Program-made: the position numbers and the translations under genes
Origin: Bolinopsis microptera
Taxonomy: Eukaryota > Ctenophora > Tentaculata > Lobata > Bolinopsidae
NCBI RefSeq assembly: GCF_026151205.1
Contig: NC_087084.1
Span: forward strand, 10,195,453 to 10,259,452
DNA: 64,000 nucleotides
Direction: 5' to 3'
Shown: in pieces, positions 49,808 to 60,807 of the stretch
How positions within the stretch are numbered: the first letter of the stretch is position 1
Layout of the letters: each line of letters starts with the position of its first letter
Notes under the pieces: generated by a model
The model's database searches: none
What the model was told of the DNA's origin: nothing
The model's input: the letters and a program-made list of their open reading frames with translations, nothing else

Positions 49808-51660
49808 ATTCAACCACTATCGAGCCTCTATGGAGTATCGGGCCACTATCGAGCCACTATCGAGCCACTATCGGGCCACTATCGAGCCACTATCGAGCCA
49901 CTATCGAGCAACTATCGACCCACTATCGAGCCACTATCGAGCCACTATCGAGCCACTATCGAGCCACTATCGAGCCACTATCGAGCCACTATCTAGCCAC
50001 TATCGAGCAACTATCGAGCCACTATCGACCCACTATCGAGCCACTATCGAGCCACTATCGAGCCACTATCGAGCCACTATCGAGCCACTATCGAGCCACT
50101 ATCGAGCCACTATCGAGCCACTATCGAGCCACTATCGAGCCACTATCGAGCCACTATCGAGCCACTATCGAGCCACTATCGAGCCACTATCGAGCACCTA
50201 TCGAGCCACTATCGAGCAACTATCGGGCCACTATCGAGCCACTATCTAGCCACTATCGAGCAACTATCGACCCACTATCGAGCCACTATCGAGCCACTAT
50301 CGAGCCACTATCGAGCCACTATCGAGCCACTATCGAGCCACTATCGAGCCACTATCGAGCCACTATCGAGCCACTATCGAGCCACTATCGAGCACCTATC
50401 GAGCCACTATCGAGCAACTATCGGGCCACTATCGAGCCACTATCTAGCAACTATCGAGCCACTATCGAGCAACTATCGAGCCACTATCGAGCCACTATCG
50501 AGCACCTATCGAGCCACTATCGAGCAACTATCGAGCCACTATCGAGCAACTATCGAGCCACTATCGAGCCACTATCGAGCCACTATCGAGCAACTATCGA
50601 CCCACTATCGAGCCACTATCGAGCCACTATCGAGCCACTATCGAGCCACTATCGAGCCACTATCGAGCCACTATCGAGCCACTATCGAGCCACTATCGAG
50701 CCACTATCGAGCCACTATCGAGCACCTATCGAGCCACTATCGAGCAACTATCGGGCCACTATCGAGCCACTATCTAGCAACTATCGAGCCACTATCGAGC
50801 AACTATCGAGCCACTATCGAGCCACTATCGAGCACCTATCGAGCCACTATCGAGCAACTATCGAGCCACTATCGAGCAACTATCGAGCCACTATCGAGCC
50901 ACTATCGAGCCACTATCGAGCAACTATCGACCCACTATCGAGCCACTATCGAGCCACTATCGAGCCACTATCGAGCCACTATCGAGCCACTATCGAGCCA
51001 CTATCGAGCCACTATCGAGCCACTATCGAGCCACTATCGAGCCACTATCGAGCACCTATCGAGCCACTATCGAGCAACTATCGGGCCACTATCGAGCCAC
51101 TATCTAGCACCTATCGAGCCACTATCGAGCACCTATCGAGCCACTATCGAGCAACTATCGGGCCACTATCGAGCCACTATCTAGCACCTATCGAGCCACT
51201 ATCGAGCCACTATCGAGCCACTATCGAGCACCTATCGAGCCACTATCGAGCAACTATCGGGCCACTATCGAGCCACTATCTAGCACCTATCGAGCCACTA
51301 TCGAGCCACTATCGAGCCACTATCGAGCACCTATCGAGCCACTATCGAGCAACTATCGGGCCACTATCGAGCCACTATCTAGCACCTATCGAGCCACTAT
51401 CGAGCCACTATCTAGCACCTATCGAGCCACTATCGAGCCACTATCGAGCCACTATCGAGCACCTATCGAGCCACTATCGAGCAACTATCGGGCCACTATC
51501 GAGCCACTATCTAGCACCTATCGAGCCACTATCGAGCCACTATCGAGCCACTATCGAGCACCTATCGAGCCACTATCGAGCAACTATCGAGCCACTATCG
51601 AGCCACTATCGAGCACCTATCGAGCCACTATCGAGCCACTATCGAGCCACTATCGAGCCA
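49808..51660. repeat. 11-bp satellite (GCCACTATCGA)n, about 165 copies with higher-order structure
   Basis: Head-to-tail GCCACTATCGA units with variants GCAACTATCGA, GCACCTATCGA, GGCCACTATCGA and GCCACTATCTA. The variants recur in blocks of about 330 bp (30 units; the marker CAACTATCGACCCACT at about 50262, 50592, 50922), and in shorter blocks of about 110-120 bp after 51100. Since 33 bp are three units, frames without stops persist and give a spurious 635-residue frame with SHYRATIEPLS repeats. It lies between the two M16 genes. Confidence 0.97.
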
Positions 51661-52443
51661 CTAATGAGCCAGTGGCATGTGGCACTATACGGCCACTATA
51701 TTTAACCGACACTTGCCGTCATCATTATTGAAATTAGAGCCAATACGATTCATTCATCAATTGGTTTTTTAGTAAGTTAGTACAGTGTTGAAATACGCGA
51801 GTTATTGGCGAGGCCGGCCATATCTAATGGGCTAAATTTTCAATTAATGATAATATAATAGAACATAATATCTAAAAATGACTATAAATTTAATATAAAC
51901 CTTAACCTAAGTCAGATCTGCTTAATTATTCTATCCGATCATATTACATCTTTTATTCCCCATGTAAAAATGTATATCCGATTCCATGGGTGTAGCTGCT
52001 CAATTAAAGATTCTGGGTCCTTTTTTTCGATGAGAAAAGGAAGCATAGTCGTTCTTCTCTTTTTGAACTGTTCGTTAAGTTTGGTTGCTAATATAATATA
52101 ACGTTTAGTGGGGTTCAGGGGTTGGGTTCATCACTGAACAATATTTTGGACCAAGTTAAAAAATTATGAGTTTAAAGCAGCAAGGGTTCTGGAAAATTAT
52201 TAAAAGCTTTTATTTCCTTGATGGTTGGCGCCAGCCGTCCCTTCTGCGGAACCTTCGTTCGGAGAAATTGTATAGTTATACCGAGAAGCCTATAAAGGTG
52301 CTCAGGTAATACAAGCCATTGAGAGGTGCACATTGTCGCGCACGAATTTGTTTAAGGATTTACGTATTTAGCGGTTCTTTCATTTATGAATATTTACAAT
52401 TTAGAGTGTTTCAGTTTATAATTTATTTCATAGGTGTGAACAC
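51661..52443. other. intergenic, no gene seen
   Basis: AT-rich, no supported exon. Confidence 0.4.
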
Positions 52444-52447
52444 TTAA

Positions 52448-53494
52448 GGGGGCATACACCAAATCTGTCCAACCCAAATGACCTCATAGGCAGTTCAGTG
52501 ACCATCTAGCGCACCGTTTCCACATAAAAAAATTATTTTGAGAATACCCATTCGCATTTTTGTAATCGAGCATTTCCTGGTTAGAGTGGAATTTTCGGAA
52601 AAACACAATTTGTTTCGTGGAGAGGCTATAAGTTAATCATTTCTTGCGGTATCGGGTTCAAATTTTGCTCGCCGTCTATTCACATCTATTTCAAGGTGTG
52701 TGTAAAATCTTAATATCGTATCTAAAAAGGCTGGTGTGTTATAAATTTTTAAAGTTTAAAAAAGTCAAAAAGTTAAAATTGTACTTTTCAGACTTATTTT
52801 AACCAAAAAGTCAGTCAGGGAAGATGATCTTCCGAAGATCGGATTGATTTGATGGTTGACATGAACTTGTTCTCTGAATTCTGGCGCAGTTTTTGATGCC
52901 CTCAAAAATGTTTTTACTCATTTATCTTTAGATCTATTGGACTTCAAAGCCAAACAACAAATTTAGGCACATTTTTCGTTTTTAATATTTACTGATTTTT
53001 CTAAAATTTTGATAGGAATGTGCTAGTGACTTTTTGAAGGGCGCAAAATAACCGCAACTAGCACATTAATATATGAGTTATGAACAACAAAACACCCTAA
53101 AATGCTTCCCTTTGAAGTTATGGGAGAAAATGTGATTTTTTGGCTTTGCAGATAAAAAATCACATTTTCTTTTTAACTTTAAAAATTTATAACACACCAG
53201 CCTTTTTAGATACGATATCAAGATTTTACAGACACCTTGAAATAGATGTTAATAGACGGCGAGCAAAATTTCAACCCGCGGATACCGCAAGAAATGATTA
53301 ACTTATAGCCTCTCCAAGAAACAAATTGTGTTTTTCCGAAAATTCCACTCTAACCAGGAAATGCTCGATTACAAAAATGGGTATTCTCAAAATAATTTTT
53401 TTGGATGTGGAAACGGTGCGCTAAATGTTCACTGAACTGACTATGAGGTCATTTGGGTTGGACAGCACAAACCACTGTTTTGGTGTATGCCCCC
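52448..53494. mobile_element. TTAA-flanked fold-back transposon (piggyBac/Kolobok type)
   Basis: A 1,047-bp element flanked by TTAA on both sides (52444-52447, 53495-53498), starting GGGGGCATACACCAAA and ending in the complement. The terminal inverted repeats are about 330 bp each (to about 52780, and from about 53165) and match closely apart from a 13-bp difference near the ends. The centre of about 385 bp is unique and has no transposase frame. TTAA duplication is characteristic of piggyBac and Kolobok families; which one is not decided here. Confidence 0.92.
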
Positions 53495-53498
53495 TTAA

Positions 53499-54520
53499 GG
53501 TGTTCACTGTTTAGTACAGCTTCTCGAAATGTAGTTTCGGTTTGAGTATAGGTTTATGTTTTACCCTCTGTTATAAATATTGCTCAATCATAATAATGTG
53601 TAATACCAAACCTAATCATACAAACCTGCAAAGATCTCCAGAATATTATTTGTAATCACTGGAAGTGAATTAGTTCCACGGCCTTCACCCTGAAGCTAGA
53701 TTTAATAAATACCTTAAGAACGACAAATTTAGTCTAACATAAATTTAGTCCGCATTTTGACTAAAATTGTTGTAAATCAAATTTATTGAGACTAAATTTT
53801 TCGGCGACTAATTTAAAAGCAGACCAAAATCTCAGTAGAGCATATATGACCTGAATATTGTTGAGCTTACATTGTTTATAATTAATATAATGAATGACAT
53901 CACCGTTCCTACTGCTGAACTACTTTGACTATTACACATGTAATCCACTGCTTTTATGCTTTCACATGCTCTTACTTCCTTTTCCCATCAGGCAGTATAT
54001 GCATCTATACTAGTTTAACTCATTAAGGTAATCATGTGAAACGACCCCTTCTAGAATTTAGCTTTTAAAACCGCTGCTATATGTAATGGAAAAATCAAAT
54101 AAATGGAATGGAAAATGATCTCGAAAAGTTGAAAAATGTGACTAAAATTATTGTAGACTAAAAATTTGCGGAATTTGTGACTAAAATTATGGTAACCAAA
54201 ATTTTTGTAACCAAATTTATTGGCCTCATGGTAGGCCAAAACTATAATAAACCGTCTCATTCTTCAAATGTCAGTATATGTGGGCGTGCAAGTTATACAA
54301 ATTTATACCAATGAAATATAAGAAACGATGTGTACATTTTATTTCTCCTCTGTTGCGATCTTGACAGTTGAAACGATGATTTTCTTTAAACGAAATATTT
54401 CGGATGTTCGACATCTTCATAAACTTGAAATTACAAAAAGCAAATTTTTGTTAGTATAAAATTTAAAAAGTCGAAAATTAACGTAGTAAAATCCTCAAAA
54501 CAAAATACTTTTCTTATCAA
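53499..54520. repeat. AT-rich degenerate repeats
   Basis: Contains many scattered ACTAAATTT/GACTAAAATT words at 53720-53830 and 54125-54225, possibly old MITE remnants similar to those near 24295 and 62900. No gene. Confidence 0.45.
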
Positions 54521-54649
54521 GTGCCCTAGATTAACAAAACCGTTGGCTTAATGTTCGCCCAGGTGTGAACATTGTTTTGACTGCCAACCTTTTTTTCTTT
54601 AGAAACTATATGGGAGTTTGAGAAGAGCTTTATACTCACTCGAGCACTT

Positions 54650-54966
54650 CCTTTTTCGTGATGTAGGTTGATCAGGCACTGATCTCCGAGGTTCATACCT
54701 ATTGTTTTTCCGCGCCAAGCATCCCCTATTTTCAATGAGAAGAGGGGTTCTTCATGTCCCAATGAAGTTTCTAGTTTTCTAGAAGTTTAGAGGACCTAGT
54801 CCTCCCTGGATGAAAGTGGGTAGTATGACTTAGCGGGTAATATAATGCCTTTGTTCTGAGGTATTCTGTAATATGTGCTGATAAGAACACTTCCTGTTTC
54901 AGTCTTGACTTCAGTGTCTAAGAAAGGAACAAAATTGCCTGGAAACAGCGCTCCACTTAACTACTC
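54650..54966 (-). pseudogene. reverse-transcriptase remnant of a retroelement
   Basis: A minus-strand frame ending at the TAG 54798-54796 encodes GNFVPFLDTEVKTETG, TYYRIPQNKG and AKSYYPLSSRED. The order FLDxxV...G...T-YYR-P...S-YP is typical of the stretch after the catalytic palm in Penelope-like reverse transcriptases. Stops bound it on both sides. The adjacent downstream frame (54762-54650, GHEEPLFSLKIGDAWRGKTI) may continue the protein after a frameshift. Confidence 0.45.
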
Positions 54967-55235
54967 AAAATATAAGAGTCTAGACAGCAACTAATTAATT
55001 CATTTAAACAGCAAAACGCAACGTGATTGGTGATAACGAACATTTTCAATCAACATCCTTGATCCGATTACAGCTGCAGAGGGCAGTCCGGTTTATCAGT
55101 AATTCACTTACAGTTACAAGAATTCGCGGCAAATCTTGTTACCACCACTTTCCCACGTTTTTATACCGTTCACACTTATTATAGAGTATAGACTTCAGCT
55201 GATTGTTCTCAACAAACTTTTTCAATAGTTTTAAA

Positions 55236-58200
55236 ATGATTCTTCGACCTGCCCTTATATCGACCTTCCTCCTTGCTGTGTTGATACTTGTGTGCACCAC
55301 CTCCCCAACAAAGAGAAGCAGTGATGAGGAGCAAATAGTAAAAAGTGCTTCTGATGATAACGAGTACAGAGCAGTGACGCTGTCTAACAAGATAAGATGT
55401 GTCCTGGTGTCAGATAAGAGTACTGAGATAGCTGCTGTGCAACTGCAAGTTGGTTAGTGATATAAAAATGTTGATTAACGCGACTTAATTGTTAAATTTT
55501 TGTTCATATCCCACTATGGAACTATTAAGACCACTGCACAGCCGTATCGACCGCAAGCATGGTCACCAACTTCATTAATCATTTGGATTTATCAATATGC
55601 TAATATGTCTATTTTCATTTCATAACACAATATTGAATAATACTACTAGAAATTAAACTTGAATTGTTATCTTCAGATGCTGGCGCTGTGCACGAGGATA
55701 CAGCTGGACTCGCCCATCTTGTGGAACATATGATATTCTTTGGATCTGTGAAGTACCCTGATGGAAAATTATATACTGAGTTAGTTTTACTCCAATTATT
55801 CTCAAGCCCTAAACATAACCATGAACTAAGCTCCAGTTCCTAACCTTACCCCCAAACAACTTAAGATAAGCGAGGCCTTTTAACGTGATTAGAAACGTGG
55901 CCCAAGGCAATGGTCTAACAGGAAAGTAATAATTTTTGACAAATTTCTCATCATTTAATTTTTGTTAATAAAACGTACTCCTGCTACAGTACTACTACTA
56001 GAAGTATTGAAATATTGTCTTTCAGTTATCTAGAAGAGAATGGCGGAGGGTATAACGGTTTTACAGGATCGACCTATACTGGGTACGTATTTCAAGTCAA
56101 CAACAAGTCTTGGGCAAAGGCTGGGGAAATGCTCGCCAGCTTAATAGGTAATTCTAATTTTTGAGTTTTAAATTTTTACGGATAATTTCCATCACTAATT
56201 CCATGATAAGCGATTACTTAGCTATTATTTAGCTATACTGATTTATTAACTTATCAACATACTGAATATTAAAGCTAAAAATGTATTTTAACCTAAGGTG
56301 AACCAATATTCTCGAGAAACATGTTCGAATCAGCTATTGAAGCAGTGGACAGTGAATATAGAATTCGTCTGAGAAGTGATATCAGGTAAGTGTTAACTAA
56401 TTATTCAATGCATTACTCCATTGAAAACGTTTGCAAGTATACTGCTTGATTTAAGCTGTAAAAACCCCTCGTAACTTTTACCAGATATGACTGGGTCAAA
56501 AAATTAATAATTCTAAATCATCATCAGCTGTTTTGTCGTATCTTTAATATAACTTAATTCTAAAAATACTTTCTTCCAACCTTGTTTCCTTCAGAAGTCT
56601 GGCCACGTTATCCCTGGAGCTCTCTAACCCGGAAGCCAGAGACAGTGGATTTACAGTAGGAAGCAGAGAAACTCTCAACGTTACTGATATATACGAACAG
56701 GTGGTAGCGTTCCATGATCGGTTCTACAGTGCTAACCTCATCTCTCTGGTTATCGTGGCTAATGATACTCTTGATAGGTAATTTATGAATCCTGTTCAAA
56801 TCCTGTTTTAATCCTGTTTAATCATGTTTTAATCCTGTTTAATCAAGTTTTAATTCTGTTAAATCCTGTATTTTTATAAATATGTCAGATTTCCTAGTGA
56901 TTTTGTTCACAAATATTCGTATAAGCAATCTTTTCGTCATATTTCACGTTTTCTTTTATGCTATATTTTCTTTTCAGTTTGGAAGGCCTTGCAGAGGAAA
57001 CGTTTGGCAACATCCCAAACAACAATCGACAACTGCCGATATACACATCTTTACCCTTTCCGACCAAAGACAAGAGGTACCTCGGGAAGAAGATCTATTA
57101 TAAAATAAAAGGAACCGGACACGAAATAACAATAGGATTCCCAGTCAACATTCCAGGCTACCCCTCTCTAAGCTACATAAAATACCTGCTAAACCACAAA
57201 GGGAGCGGCTCAATCTACCAGTACCTTCTCACACGTGGTTACATCACAACAAGTTGGTCAGCTGAAACCACACTTGATGGCCCACAGAAAGTAATCCTAG
57301 CTCTGATATGCGGGGCCACCGAGAAGGGAGTTACTGATCCGGAGTTTATACTTACTGCAGTGTTTAGGTACCTGAGAGCAACATGTAGTGATGGGGTTAA
57401 CGTTCAGTTGTGGAACTCAGTTAACGAGATTAACAAGCTAACGTTTAGGTTCCAAGAGAAAGTGAGACCTAATAGTATTGCTTATAGTATCGTAGGAAAC
57501 ATGAAGGCAACTAATGATCCACGCAAGTTTCTGGGAGCACCGTCCCAAGAGAAACTGGATGTGACGGCGGAAAATGAGATTCTGGGCTTCTTCGATCCGG
57601 ACAATTTTAATCTTTACGTTGGATCAGATTCCTTCTCAGACTCTGAAGCCACGAGCCATGGTCCTCGTCTGACAAAAAGTGAATATTATTACAATACACC
57701 TTACCTTGACACTAGTTTCACTGAGGAGCAGCTGGAGGCCTGGAGGGATATTGAAACAGATCCAGAACTTCATTTGCCTAAACCCAATACTCTGATACCG
57801 AAAAATTTGAAAATATTCCGGATTGAGGATGACGCTGGGGATTTACCGTTAGAAATTGTGAGTAGGAATGAAGACGATGTCAACATTTGGTGGTTTCAAG
57901 ATCAAGAGTGGCAAAAACCGAAGGTGTGGATAAAATGTAAGATCTACCCATCTACTATTGCCACAGATGCTAGATCAAAAGCGATTCTTTATATGTTGGA
58001 CCTGATGTTTGATCAAATAAAAGACTTAGCATTTTACGACGTTAAAGAAGTGAAGATGCATCCAGTAATCAAATTTGCAAAAGACTGGACAATATCTATT
58101 TCTGGTTATTCCGACCCCAAGAAGATAGAGGCCGTTATCATCAAAATGATGAACGCCTTGTTCAGTTTGAGCTTTGAGATGGATGAAGCACGTTTTAACG

Positions 58201-59602
58201 CCACTGTCGTGAAACCAACTCAAAGGATATTTGATGTCAGTACCAATACTGGACCCCAGACAGCCTACAGACACGTGACCATTACAATATATGAAAAACC
58301 TATCGATCCTTCTGCTGCGAAAGATATGGCTGCTACAGTCACTCAATCTGATATCAAAGAATACATGAGTAGCTTCCTCGAGGACATATCTGTGACCTGC
58401 AGTGCGATGGGAAATGTAAGGAAACACCACGCTATCAAGTACTCCCAGATGATAAAAGAAAGACTCCTACAAATGGGCTCAACTATAAGAAATGAAGACA
58501 GGAGAACACTAACTGAAGATCTGGGACTCTACAAGTTACCACCTGGGTCGCCACACGTGATCAGACGTCAAATGGAGATAGCAGAGGCAGAACCATCTAC
58601 AATTCTAATTGGGTTTCAGATAGGCAAGTCTGAATCTACAGGGAGTGATTCTGATAAACCACCCTACACTTTGTCTGCTCTAACGGATTTGCTGGCACTC
58701 ATCATGGGACCAGCTTGCTTTAACTATTTGAGAACTGAGGTTAGAGCTGAGTCTTAATAAATTTTATTTCAAAATGAATCTCATATATTTCGTCATCCCA
58801 TTGGTTGGTTTCTATTATATTTTCAACTTTCATTTTTAGAATAATCCGATTACACTTATTGACATATTACCCCGTTAATCTTCACAGAAACAACTGGGGT
58901 ACGCGGCTAACTGTTTTGCTTTTGAGGATCTGGGTACCGTTCTTCACTTTTACTTCTACATACAAGGATCCCGTGACAAAGCAGGACCTGACGTGATGAA
59001 CCGTGAGATCTACAACCTCATAGATCAACAGAGGGTGTTATTCCATCATCTAGCCGGGACAGATGAGGGTCTGACCAAGTTTGAGGGAGCGAAACTGGCG
59101 CTGAAACAGCGGATATCTGTACGGGCAAAACACACGAGTCTGTACTCACGTGCTCGCGATTTTAATTCTCAAATCTTTTCTTCTACTACGGACTTTAGCA
59201 AGGTAGAGAAGAGGCTGGCGGCTGTGGAGGCATTAACGGTGGGGGAGTTTGTGGAGTTTTATGAGCAATTTATTGTGGGGGATGGGAGGCGCACAATCAC
59301 GTCACAAGTATGTTGAACTAAAATGAATTAATTCTATGTGCTGCCTTGATGACTTTGCTTGGATATTTTATATCATAAATGATATGACTGTCCTTGATAT
59401 CATTTTAACATAAGTAATTCAAAACAAATTCATGTGTTGCTTCTACAAATTTATTAGACTATAAGTATAACATAATATCACACTATTCAATACCACCTAG
59501 GTTTATGGAGCTAGTCACGTTATGCCTGCTGAACTTGAGGAGGGTGAGATTCTGATAGAAGACATAGAGGAGTTCAGAAAACAACTTACAGACCTTTTCT
59601 AG
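55236..59602 (+). CDS. secreted M16A (insulin-degrading-enzyme-like) metallopeptidase, paralog B
   Basis: Eight exons: 55236-55452, 55677-55779, 56026-56147, 56298-56385, 56595-56777, 56978-58739, 58888-59307, 59501-59602, with phases and most exon lengths identical to paralog A, 998 aa. The signal peptide is MILRPALISTFLLAVLILV; the in-frame upstream codons lack an ATG, so 55236 is the start. Zinc ligands are HLVEH (86-90) and Glu167 in AVDSEYR, so the active site is intact. Long stretches are shared with A (for example YRAVTLSNKIRCVLVSDKST in exon 1), while the C-terminal lobe differs more: exon 7 reads KQLGYAANCFAFEDLG against A's KQLGYMAFCYSRSYNG, which could change substrate choice. It arose by tandem duplication and has a shorter intron set. 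Confidence 0.93.
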
Positions 59603-60807
59603 ATTTGAATACGTAATCAATACGTTATCAATACGTTATCAACTGAATACTGATGACGTAATCAACTGTTGGTAGTAAACATCAAAATTTGCAAAGAAAT
59701 TACTATCATAATATTTGCTGAGTAACAAGTTTGCAGACTTTGTATGGTTGATATATATGGTTGATGATAATAGTTTGTCGAGAGACTTCATATTATTTCT
59801 TTGCATCATTAATAATAATGATTCTGAAAAGTAATTTGTTTTATTTATTCTATTGAAGCCTATTTGACTCATAACTGATTCCGAATTTTCTCTAACTCCG
59901 CCAATTTCGGATTTTTAACTTATTACTGTTCAATTCACTCACCCTTAAAATAAAATAAAATTAGCACATAACATAAGATTAATCAGTCGCATCTTTTTCA
60001 ATTCATCAAGAGAATCTTTAAATAATCTCAGTTACTTTGAATAGCAACTTAGAGTTCAGCTCGGTTCCGAATAAACTTCTAATGTGATATGATACGACAA
60101 GGCTCCATGATTGTTTCATTGCAGTGCGAAAAAATGAAAAGACGATTTTCTATGTTTCGTTTCGAGGGATTTAATAAAATATTAATTTACAAATGATTTA
60201 TCTTAAATATTATATTAATACCAACAAATATTTTGTACAAGTAAAATTTTAAAATCATGACACGCAAAACTGTAATAATCTTGCCATCAACAATCAATAA
60301 ATATTATTTTTGATATATAGGCTCTCCTAGCTGCAACCACATATTTAGTATTGACGATTTTAACGAATAGCTTGATAGAAACAATCATCATCATTACGCC
60401 TTTATCAAGGATTCAACCTATTATGAGATACTTAAGCCTAAAACATTTATAAACATGAAACATAGGCATTAACAATATTGCCAGCAAAGCCATCCACCTA
60501 TCTGAGATAGTGCCATATTATCTAAATGAAAACTAAATATTATTATAACGCCCCTCCATGATTCCCTGTACCGCAGCGATAATAAACTTAACCACTAAAA
60601 AGCGTTAGATTGGAGTACTTATTTGGTTGAAAGACAATACCTTGATCTGGAATTAACCACATTCGCTACTAGAAGCCTAGTTATCAAGATCTGAATCATA
60701 CAAATACACTTTCACAGCACCATGAAGATAGCTACTTAAAGATACCTCGTCAGTTAAATTAACGCTCCACACCACAATTGAAACCCTGTCACGTGATTGC
60801 TAGCTGA
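59603..60807. other. intergenic between M16 gene B and the TRPC-like gene
   Basis: AT-rich convergent spacer, no supported gene. Three short ACGTTATCAAT/ACGTAATCAA words follow the M16 stop. Confidence 0.45.

Noticed and set aside
49798-51705. 635-codon open frame with SHYRATIEPLS repeats
   Set aside because: An 11-bp satellite without stop words is open in all frames, and the frame matches the array limits rather than gene signals.
54526-54762. Minus-strand exon ending in a GTGAGT donor (GHEEPLFSLKIGDAWRGKTI)
   Set aside because: It directly continues a reverse-transcriptase remnant, so it is better read as decayed retroelement sequence.
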